Below, piece after piece: positions 1 through 5,037 of a stretch of 5,192 nucleotides of DNA. The stretch is taken from assembly GCA_021837545.1 (NCBI GenBank), contig JAKBFR010000156.1:1-5192 (forward strand). The letters are read 5' to 3'. The stretch's first letter is position 1; the number at the start of each line of letters is the position of its first letter. Under the pieces are notes generated by a model that was not told where the DNA came from, did no database searches, and saw nothing but the letters and a program-made list of their open reading frames with translations. The stretch comes from Bacillota bacterium (GTDB taxonomy: Bacteria; Bacillota_A; Clostridia; Clostridiales; Clostridiaceae). Made by a program: the position numbers and the translations under genes.

Positions 1-95
1 GAGGAGTATTTTTAACAGCTGTACTAATTTCAGCATTAGTAGTTTATTTTTTTTATTCAGCATCAGATTTACCATTTGTATATAGCCAATTTTAG
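1..95 (+). CDS. dltX: C-terminal end of a DltX-like small membrane protein (partial)
   Basis: The reading frame is open from the left edge (first full codon at base 3) to TAG at 93-95 and gives 30 residues with no internal start. They form one hydrophobic segment (about residues 2-18 of the visible part), a short polar linker, and the terminal motif FVYSQF. This matches what is known of DltX, a protein of about 50 residues with one membrane helix and an extracytoplasmic C-terminus close to F-I-Y-N-x-F. The tyrosine of that motif is reported to carry the D-alanyl group between DltB and the DltD step. The position 21 nt before dltA fits the dltX-dltA order of many Firmicutes. The N-terminus is missing, so I cannot tell a free DltX from a DltX-like tail fused to a longer upstream protein such as DltD. 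The motif match is strong and the exact gene assignment is inferred. Confidence 0.72.
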   Translation, partial: GVFLTAVLISALVVYFFYSASDLPFVYSQF

Positions 96-116
96 TAGTA
101 TTAGAGGGATGATATC

Positions 117-1631
117 ATGAAAGTATTAGAAAGCATTGATAGGTTTTCAGAAACTAGCAGAGTAGCTGTTAAATGTTTGGACAAACAGTTGACATATAAA
201 CAGCTAAAAGAATATTCAGATAAAATAGCCATGTATTTATTAAAAGAATTTAAAGAGGATAGAAGACCAATTATTATTTATGGTAACAAGGAAAATAATA
301 TATTACCAGTAATGATAGGAGCTTTGAAATCTGGAAGAGCATACGTGCCACTAGATGTTACATTTCCAGAAACTAGAATAAAACAAATAATAGATGAAGT
401 AAAACCTAGAATTATATTTAACTTCACTAATGATTCTTTGGAGTTAAAGGATGAATTAGAAATAAAACAAAATGAAGTAGATAATATTTTTAATATGCCA
501 ATAAATGAAGTACCATCTAGAGATAATTGGGTAAAAGATGAAGATAATTGTTATATATTATTTACATCAGGAAGTACAGGAAAGCCAAAAGGCGTGCAAA
601 TAAATAAGAGAAATATTGATTCATTTACCAAGTGGTTTGAAGAATTTCTTGAATTTGATGAAAGTTCAAAGATAGTTTTAAATCAAGTATCATATTCTTT
701 TGATGTATCAGTAATTCCTATATATATGGGATTGGGTAATGGAAAGACTTTGTTTACTTTAAACAAGGATACTTTAGAAGATTTAAAATTATTATTTACT
801 GAATTAACAAGATCTAATATAGATTACTGGGTATCAACGCCGGCACTAGCAGAGATCTGTAGTAAATTTGATGATTTTAATAATGAAAAAATAAATAAAT
901 TATCAGAATTTATATTTGCAGGAGAAGTATTAACAAAGAAATTAGTTGGAAATTTAATGAATAGATTCCCAAATGCTAAGATTGTAAATGGTTATGGACC
1001 AACAGAAGCTACTGTATTAATTTCAGCGATAAATATCAATGAAGATATAATGGAATGTGAAAAGGGAATACCTATAGGATATCCAATTGATAGTTGTGAG
1101 TTAAATATAGTTGATGAACAAGGAAATAAATTAAAAGATGGGGAAAAAGGTGAGCTCGTTGCAATAGGAGATAGCATAAGCGTAGGATATTTAAATAATT
1201 TTGAAATGACAAACAAAGTATTCTTTAAAACTGAAAAAGGTAAACAAGGATATAAAACTGGGGATTTAGCGTATTATGAAAATGGTATAATATATTATTG
1301 TGGTAGAAAAGATTTTCAAATAAAATTAAATGGTTTTAGAATTGAAATTGAGGACATAGAAAATAATTTAAGAAAAGTGAAAAATATAAATAATGCAGTG
1401 ATATTTCCAGTTTTCAGTGAAGAACATAAAATTTCACACTTAACAGCATTTATAGTTCTTAATGATAAGAATCAGCTATCAAACTTGAAAAATGCAACAC
1501 TAATAAAAAATGAATTAAAAAAATTAATACCGTCATATATGATTCCTAGAAATATAAAAATTTTAAATGAGTTTCCATTAAACACCAATGGAAAAATTGA
1601 CAGAAAGAAACTTATGGAGGAATTAAAATGA
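117..1631 (+). CDS. dltA: D-alanine--D-alanyl carrier protein ligase (DltA)
   Basis: This is a 504-residue adenylate-forming enzyme of the usual DltA length. It activates D-alanine with ATP and loads it onto the phosphopantetheine arm of DltC in the cytoplasm. Visible core motifs are the P-loop ILFTSGSTGKPKGV (147-160), SYSFDVSV with the amino-group-binding Asp196 (192-199), NGYGPTEATV (291-300), YKTGDL (379-384), the hinge region GRKDFQIKLNGFRIE (396-410) and NTNGKIDRK with catalytic Lys493 (489-497). AGAGGG at 103-108 sits 8 nt before the ATG and fixes the start. The stop overlaps the dltB start. One oddity is that the pocket motif, FCGEVLP in Bacillus DltA, reads FAGEVLT here (267-273), so the cysteine near the substrate methyl group is alanine. 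Function as DltA rests on family motifs plus the dltB and dltC neighbours; strict D-Ala preference is not shown by the sequence. Confidence 0.93.
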   Translation: MKVLESIDRFSETSRVAVKCLDKQLTYKQLKEYSDKIAMYLLKEFKEDRRPIIIYGNKENNILPVMIGALKSGRAYVPLDVTFPETRIKQIIDEVKPRIIFNFTNDSLELKDELEIKQNEVDNIFNMPINEVPSRDNWVKDEDNCYILFTSGSTGKPKGVQINKRNIDSFTKWFEEFLEFDESSKIVLNQVSYSFDVSVIPIYMGLGNGKTLFTLNKDTLEDLKLLFTELTRSNIDYWVSTPALAEICSKFDDFNNEKINKLSEFIFAGEVLTKKLVGNLMNRFPNAKIVNGYGPTEATVLISAININEDIMECEKGIPIGYPIDSCELNIVDEQGNKLKDGEKGELVAIGDSISVGYLNNFEMTNKVFFKTEKGKQGYKTGDLAYYENGIIYYCGRKDFQIKLNGFRIEIEDIENNLRKVKNINNAVIFPVFSEEHKISHLTAFIVLNDKNQLSNLKNATLIKNELKKLIPSYMIPRNIKILNEFPLNTNGKIDRKKLMEELK

Positions 1632-2773
1632 CGTTAATTCAATATGGTGATTATTTTTATTTGTATGTATTAATGATTGCTTTAATACCAGCTATTATTT
1701 TAGGATTATTAGAAAAACAGATTAAATATTATGGTGTTTTTATATCAATTTTAATGATAATAGCAATTATGGGTATAGGAAAAATATTTCCATTGTTTTT
1801 AGTAGCAGAAATTACATTAATTAAAGTATATTTTATGTTGAGAAAAAAGACGAATAATAAATATTTATATTATTTTGCTTTATTTTGTTCTATGTCACCA
1901 GTAATTATTTTTAAATTAAGTGCTATCACAATTGAGAGAAGTATAGGATTTATAGGTCTTTCATATCTTAATTTTAAAGCTATACAAATGATTATTGAAA
2001 TATATGATGGAGCAATTAAGGAAGTAAATATTTTTAAAACCTTATATTTCTTTTTGTTTTTTCCAACATTAAGTTGCGGGCCAATAGATAGATCAAGAAG
2101 ATTTGAGGCTGATTTGGGAAAAAGCATAGATAGAAAAGAGTATATAAGCGATTATTTAAATTTCGGTATAAAACGTATAATTAGAGGAATAATATATAAA
2201 TTTATTATTGCTGATTTAATTAGTGCATTATGGATGAGTAAGATTCCCACAGATGTAACGTTTATGAACTCTTTGAATTATATGTATGCATATAGCTTAT
2301 ATCTATTTTTTGATTTTGCAGGATATACTGCCTTTGCAGTAGGAACAAGCTATATTTTGGGTATAAAAGTACCTGAAAATTTCAATAAGCCATTTTTGAG
2401 TAAAGATATGAAGGAATTTTGGAGTAGGTGGCACATATCATTGTCAAAATGGTTTGGGGATTACATATATTCAAGATTTGTACTAAATAGCATGAGAAAT
2501 AAGAGATTTAAAAATAGAATTATTGCTTCACATGTCGGTCAGATGATAACGATGCTTGTTATGGGAGCATGGCATGATTTAAAATGGTATTATATTATAT
2601 ATGGACTCTATCAAGGGGTAGCATTGGTAGGTACAGATATATATCAACGTAAGTCAAAGTTTTATAAAACTCATAAGAAGGAAAAATGGTTTCAATATAT
2701 CCAAATAGTCGTGACATTTAATATAGCATGTTTTGGTTTATTACTATTTTCAGGATATTTATATAGTAAGTAG
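1628..2773 (+). CDS. dltB: Teichoic acid D-alanylation membrane acyltransferase (DltB, MBOAT family)
   Basis: This is a 381-residue polytopic membrane protein of normal DltB length. DltB takes the D-alanyl group from cytosolic DltC and transfers it across the membrane. MBOAT landmarks are clear: FPTLSCGPIDRSRRF (145-159), LFFDFAGYTAFAVG (226-239), KPFLSKDMKEFWSRWHISL (254-272) with conserved His269 followed by WFGDYIYSR, and VMGAWHD (311-317) with the catalytic His316. The first 130 residues are strongly hydrophobic helices, and the last helix (about 357-378) is followed by a short tail. The start ATG lies inside the dltA stop (ATGA at 1628-1631), with GGAGG at 1616-1620 inside the dltA coding region. 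This arrangement implies coupled translation. No frameshift or missing catalytic residue is seen. Confidence 0.95.
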   Translation: MTLIQYGDYFYLYVLMIALIPAIILGLLEKQIKYYGVFISILMIIAIMGIGKIFPLFLVAEITLIKVYFMLRKKTNNKYLYYFALFCSMSPVIIFKLSAITIERSIGFIGLSYLNFKAIQMIIEIYDGAIKEVNIFKTLYFFLFFPTLSCGPIDRSRRFEADLGKSIDRKEYISDYLNFGIKRIIRGIIYKFIIADLISALWMSKIPTDVTFMNSLNYMYAYSLYLFFDFAGYTAFAVGTSYILGIKVPENFNKPFLSKDMKEFWSRWHISLSKWFGDYIYSRFVLNSMRNKRFKNRIIASHVGQMITMLVMGAWHDLKWYYIIYGLYQGVALVGTDIYQRKSKFYKTHKKEKWFQYIQIVVTFNIACFGLLLFSGYLYSK

Positions 2774-2780
2774 GAGGAGA
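2772..2780 (+). promoter_or_regulatory. Ribosome binding site of dltC, overlapping the dltB stop
   Basis: AGGAGGAGA starts inside the dltB TAG stop (2771-2773) and places a near-perfect Shine-Dalgarno sequence 8 nt before the dltC ATG at 2786. It decides the dltC start. A strong site is expected for a carrier protein that is needed in excess over its membrane partner. Confidence 0.85.
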
Positions 2781-2785
2781 GTTTA

Positions 2786-3019
2786 ATGGAAGAAAAAGTA
2801 CTAAACATATTAATTGAAGTTACTGGCAATGATGATATTTCAGAAGAAAAGGATGCAGATTTATTTGAAGCTGGATTACTTGATTCATTAGGAATTATAG
2901 AAGTGTTATTAAAGATTGAAGAAGTCTTTGGATTAAGATTACAACCAACAGATTTAGAAAAGAAGGATATGTCAACAGTAAATAATTTAGTGGAATTTTT
3001 AAATAGTAAACTAAATTAG
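2786..3019 (+). CDS. dltC: D-alanyl carrier protein (DltC)
   Basis: This is a 77-residue acidic acyl-carrier-type protein and has the standard length of DltC. The motif GLLDSLG (30-36) contains Ser34, the expected attachment site for 4'-phosphopantetheine. Helix 2 (LGIIEVLLKIEEVFG, 35-49) and the following LQPTDLEKKDMSTVNNLVEFL segment resemble DltC rather than fatty acid ACP, which is usually more acidic around DSLDxVE. It accepts D-alanine from DltA as a thioester and presents it to DltB at the inner face of the membrane. It begins 12 nt after dltB and is the last gene of the dlt operon: a hairpin follows about 50 nt downstream, and no dltD is present after it. Confidence 0.93.
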   Translation: MEEKVLNILIEVTGNDDISEEKDADLFEAGLLDSLGIIEVLLKIEEVFGLRLQPTDLEKKDMSTVNNLVEFLNSKLN

Positions 3020-3069
3020 CAAATTACATTCTAAGGCACATTCCAATATAATTATGTAATATATTTTTT

Positions 3070-3106
3070 AAGTGGTTACCTTGAAGTTTTAGGGTAACCA
3101 CTTTTA
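3070..3106 (+). terminator. Intrinsic terminator after dltC
   Basis: A perfect 11-bp stem, AAGTGGTTACC (3070-3080) with GGTAACCACTT (3093-3103), encloses a 12-nt loop. The T-run that follows (3102-3105) is short and broken by TATAAT, so termination may be partial. It lies 51 nt past the dltC stop and ends the dlt operon. The T-rich stretch 3064-3069 lies on the 5' side, so the reverse orientation would not work as a terminator. Confidence 0.72.
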
Positions 3107-3263
3107 TAATGTACAATACTCAATTATCATAAGAAAATGTATAATGGTAGTGTAGTATTGTATATAATCTATAAATATAGAATAAAATAGATTAAAGCAA
3201 TTGTTCTATAATTTGTAATAATCAATAAAATTTAATTAATAGGTAGAAATAAAAATAAGAAAT
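3104..3263 (+). other. AT-rich spacer with probable yihY promoter
   Basis: This stretch between the dlt terminator and yihY holds no gene. It has several TATAAT boxes (3105-3110, 3140-3145, 3163-3168, 3207-3212). The best spaced -35 partner I can find is TTGAAG (3081-3086), 18 nt before the first box but inside the terminator loop. A 9-bp inverted repeat, TACAATACT (3112-3120) with AGTATTGTA (3154-3162), brackets the second box and abuts the third. A promoter for yihY must lie here if the terminator works, but at this AT content I cannot say which box is used. Confidence 0.35.
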
Positions 3264-3269
3264 GGTGAT
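3264..3269 (+). promoter_or_regulatory. Ribosome binding site of yihY (off-centre type)
   Basis: GGTGAT ends only 3 nt before the ATG at 3273. It pairs with the 5' part of the anti-Shine-Dalgarno (the GGTGAT of AGGAGGTGATC), so the effective spacing is normal although the AGGAGG half is absent. It supports the ATG at 3273 as the start. Initiation is probably weaker than for the neighbouring genes. Confidence 0.6.
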
Positions 3270-3272
3270 TAA

Positions 3273-4133
3273 ATGAGAAATATAGATTTTAAATTAAGGA
3301 ACAAATTAAACTTATTAATATACCTTATAGTTAAAATTGACAAGGATGATGTATTTGCATTATCATCTCAATTAGCATATTATTTAGTGTTATCTTTTTT
3401 CCCATTTATGCTATTTTTAATGACATTAGTTGGGTTCAGTGATTTAAGTTCTGGTCAAATATTAGGAGGGTTAGGTGTTATTTTACCTAAAAGAATACTG
3501 GAATTAACACAGTCAACAGTGAAAGAAGTATCTGATAATCAATATACAGGATTATTAGGACTATCCATAATATTAATGATGTGGACAGCATCATCTGCTT
3601 TTAAAGCTATAATTAAAAGCGTTAATAAGGCTTATAATTTTAAAGAAAATAGATCTTTTATTAAACTTTCAATTATCTCCATGTTAGGAATATTGGCATT
3701 AGCATTAATTATTATATTAGCACTAACGATGTTAGTATTTGGAAATGTAATAAGTGAATATATTAAAAATACTAATCAATTTTATGATATTATACTTATT
3801 ATTTGGAACATATTTCGATATGCTTTTATATTTATTATTATGATAGTCATATTTGCAACTATTTATAGGCTTGCACCATCTAAAAAGCTTACATGGAAAG
3901 AAGTGATTCCAGGTTCTATATTCAGTACAATAGGTTGGATAGTAGTATCTTTTGGATTCTCCTTTTACATTGATAATTTTAATAATTATACTAGATTTTA
4001 TGGAAGTCTAGGGGCTGTATTTATACTTATGACTTGGTTATTCCTCATATCAATGATAATTATTATAGGTGTAGAAATAAATTTTGTTACAGTAGAAATC
4101 AAAAATAAAATGTATTTATTAGATTATAAGTAA
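3273..4133 (+). CDS. YihY/BrkB (UPF0761) family integral membrane protein
   Basis: This is a 286-residue protein with six predicted membrane helices at about 33-55, 92-110, 131-158, 171-197, 211-233 and 244-268. Family landmarks are the first helix with SSQLAYYLVLSFFPF (31-45), WTASSAFKAIIKSVNKAY (104-121), YRLAPSKKLTWKEVIPG (198-214) and YGSLGAVFILMTWLF (243-257) followed by GVEIN (266-270). The family is found across bacteria, but its biochemical role is not settled. Older labels such as ribonuclease BN came from a mistaken gene assignment and should not be used. It is separated from dltC by a terminator and from ssb by 92 nt, so it is probably its own unit or leads a yihY-ssb pair. A role in cell envelope biology is only a guess. 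Length and helix pattern are normal and no damage is seen. Confidence 0.9.
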   Translation: MRNIDFKLRNKLNLLIYLIVKIDKDDVFALSSQLAYYLVLSFFPFMLFLMTLVGFSDLSSGQILGGLGVILPKRILELTQSTVKEVSDNQYTGLLGLSIILMMWTASSAFKAIIKSVNKAYNFKENRSFIKLSIISMLGILALALIIILALTMLVFGNVISEYIKNTNQFYDIILIIWNIFRYAFIFIIMIVIFATIYRLAPSKKLTWKEVIPGSIFSTIGWIVVSFGFSFYIDNFNNYTRFYGSLGAVFILMTWLFLISMIIIIGVEINFVTVEIKNKMYLLDYK

Positions 4134-4225
4134 ATGCATTTTATGCACTGAAATTTTTATTTTCAATGAATATAAATCGCTGAAGTGGATATAACTTTAG
4201 ATGAAAAATATTCAGGAGGTAAAAT

Positions 4226-4567
4226 ATGAATAAAATAATATTATTAGGAAGATTGGTTAAAGACCCTGAACTAAGACATAGTGAAAATAGTGATAAAATT
4301 TATACTAAATTTACAATTGCTGTACAGAGAAATTTTAAACTACCTGATGGCGTTCGAGAAGCAGATTTTATTCCAATTATAGTTTGGGGTAAAAAAGCAG
4401 AGGCTATAGTCAAGTATATGAAAAAAGGAAGCCTTATAACGTTAAGCGGAAGACTTAGAACAGGTAGTTATGAAGACAAGGATGGAAATAAAAGATATAT
4501 AGCAGAAGTTGTGGCAGAGGATTTTAAATTCCTTGAAAATAATAAGAATGAAACACAGGCTTTGTAG
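4226..4567 (+). CDS. ssb: Short single-stranded DNA-binding protein without acidic tip (SsbB-like)
   Basis: This 113-residue protein has a complete SSB OB fold: MNKIILLGRLVKDPELR at the N-terminus, KFTIAVQRNF (28-37), EADFIPIIVWGKKAE with Trp54 (45-59), and KKGSLITLSGRLRTGSYEDK (66-85). It would coat single-stranded DNA in replication, repair or DNA uptake. The C-terminus ends ENNKNETQAL about 10 residues after the fold. Both the flexible linker and the acidic DDDIPF-type tip that recruits partner proteins are absent. Neither forward frame downstream holds a lost tail, so this is not a recent frameshift. Bacillus subtilis SsbB, a competence-linked paralogue, has the same length and also lacks the tip. 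AGGAGGT (4214-4220) lies 5 nt before the ATG. The gene stands alone, not between rpsF and rpsR as main clostridial ssb genes usually do, which fits a second copy. Confidence 0.92.
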   Translation: MNKIILLGRLVKDPELRHSENSDKIYTKFTIAVQRNFKLPDGVREADFIPIIVWGKKAEAIVKYMKKGSLITLSGRLRTGSYEDKDGNKRYIAEVVAEDFKFLENNKNETQAL

Positions 4568-4596
4568 AAGTAATAAATCATATTTGAATATGCTTT

Positions 4597-4760
4597 AAGG
4601 CACAATCAAAAAAATAACAAGTCCATCTGCCAGCCTATTTTCCATCATCCTGCGTCAGCAAAATGCCATAATAGGCTCGCTATGATGGCACTTTACTTCC
4701 TTGCCTGATGAAAAATATTCATGGCAGCTTTGGACTTGTTATTTATTTTCACGTGCCTAA
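4597..4760. repeat. Long imperfect inverted repeat with structured GC-richer core (probable dispersed repeat or RNA element)
   Basis: The two ends pair in one continuous register: AGGCAC (4598-4603) with GTGCCT (4753-4758), a 4/4 internal loop, 3 bp (4608-4610 with 4746-4748), one mismatch, then 14 perfect pairs 4612-4625 with 4731-4744 (AATAACAAGTCCA with TGGACTTGTTATT plus one A-T). Inside this, CTGCCA (4627-4632) pairs with TGGCAG (4722-4727). The core (4621-4735) is about 45% GC in a much more AT-rich setting. It encodes only tiny frames on either strand. Such features fit a MITE-like or REP-like dispersed clostridial element, or a structured RNA. No transposase or target-site duplication is visible. 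Placed just after ssb, with T-rich flanks on both sides of the long stem, it could also terminate transcription from either direction. Confidence 0.75.
4665..4689 (+). other. Internal hairpin of the repeat element
   Basis: GCCATAATAG (4665-4674) and CTATGATGGC (4680-4689) form a 10-bp stem with one A·G mismatch and a GCTCG loop. Both arms are also needed by competing pairings: AGCCTATT (4632-4639) with AATAGGCT (4670-4677), and CCATCAT (4642-4648) with ATGATGG (4682-4688). The hairpin and the two longer-range helices therefore exclude each other, at least in part. Confidence 0.6.
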
Positions 4761-4855
4761 TATAAAATAAATAGCATAAAAGCAACTATTATTAATAAAA
4801 ATATATAGATTATATTAAAAATAATAGGAAATAAAAGATATTTATATAAAAAGTA
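4761..4855 (+). other. AT-rich stretch, nothing recognised
   Basis: This segment between the repeat element and the next promoter is almost entirely A and T. Stops are frequent in every frame. I see no gene, no clear hairpin and no recognisable binding site. It may act as an A/T-rich upstream element for the promoter that follows. Confidence 0.4.
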
Positions 4856-4883
4856 TTGCATTTAGAATATAGTGTGTTATACT
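4856..4883 (+). promoter_or_regulatory. Extended -10 vegetative promoter
   Basis: TTGCAT (4856-4861), a 16-nt spacer and TATACT (4878-4883) form a good sigma-A promoter. A TG at 4875-4876, one base before the -10, adds the extended -10 motif. A/T-rich DNA upstream would further help. The start of transcription should fall near 4890. It is the best promoter in the window, and its only obvious short product ends at the terminator at 4951-4980. Confidence 0.65.
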
Positions 4884-4889
4884 AAGTAT

Positions 4890-4980
4890 GTAAACGATAT
4901 CTAAAAGATATTTTTCGATTATGGTTAAACAAAAAAGAGATTATGAGGTGAAAAAAGAGCTAATGGCTCTTTTTTTATTT
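4890..4980 (+). ncRNA. Candidate small RNA or attenuated leader
   Basis: The predicted transcript runs from the extended -10 promoter to a strong terminator, about 90 nt. It begins with a small hairpin, ATATC (4897-4901) with GATAT (4907-4911). AAAAAAGAG occurs twice (4931-4939 and 4951-4959), so either copy could pair with the 3' arm of the terminator. A 28-codon frame from ATG 4921 to TGA 5007 crosses the terminator but has no ribosome binding site. A stop-terminated ATG AGG TGA lies at 4943-4951. It could be a free small RNA, or a leader that controls a gene beyond the right edge. I recognise no known riboswitch or T-box motif. Confidence 0.4.
4951..4980 (+). terminator. Strong intrinsic terminator
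   Basis: AAAAAAGAGC (4951-4960) and GCTCTTTTTT (4966-4975) pair around the 5-nt loop TAATG. The stem runs straight into a run of T (4970-4976) followed by ATTT. The symmetrical A-run and T-run would let it work in both directions. Confidence 0.9.
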
Positions 4981-4989
4981 GCACAATAT

Positions 4990-5016
4990 AATGACATAAA
5001 TTATTGATATGTCATT
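4990..5016 (+). terminator. Second hairpin: possible back-up terminator or operator
   Basis: AATGACATA (4990-4998) and TATGTCATT (5008-5016) are perfect 9-bp inverted repeats separated by 9 nt. TTCTTTC follows, which is a modest U-rich tract. It lies just past the strong terminator, so a back-up terminator is plausible. The symmetry and spacing also suit a dimeric repressor site, and the sequence alone does not decide. Confidence 0.45.
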
Positions 5017-5037
5017 TTCTTTCAGGTTGATAAATAG

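Noticed and set aside
992..1216. Minus-strand open frame of 74 codons inside dltA
   Set aside because: It is a shadow of dltA codons, has no ribosome binding site, and has no recognisable domain.
1870..2127. Minus-strand open frame of 85 codons inside dltB
   Set aside because: It mirrors the hydrophobic dltB coding sequence and has no initiation signals.
3273..4133. Ribonuclease BN assignment for the YihY-family protein
   Set aside because: That name came from an incorrect gene assignment. The protein has six membrane helices and no metallo-beta-lactamase motif as in true RNase BN/Z.
4135..4162. TGCAT/ATGCA dyad with T-rich sequence after yihY as a terminator
   Set aside because: The stem is only 5 bp and the T-rich part is interrupted by CTGAAA, so it is too weak to call.
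4167..4195. Possible ssb promoter TGAATA - 17 nt - TATAAC
   Set aside because: The -35 is poor and such boxes are common in AT-rich DNA. ssb could equally be read through from yihY.
4595..4650. Tiny minus-strand frame in the repeat arm (begins MMENRLADGL and ends near the left tip)
   Set aside because: It is only 17 codons, lies wholly in the inverted-repeat arm, and has no ribosome binding site. It is likely an artefact of the repeat.
4597..4760. CRISPR array
   Set aside because: The arms are inverted, not direct, repeats, and there are no regularly spaced repeat units.
4721..4765. Tiny plus-strand frame MAALDLLFIF in the right arm of the repeat
   Set aside because: It has 14 codons and no ribosome binding site, and the sequence is explained by pairing with the left arm.
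4890..4980. T-box, tRNA or known riboswitch in the leader
   Set aside because: No T-box AGGGTGG-type motif, no cloverleaf, and no recognised aptamer core are present.
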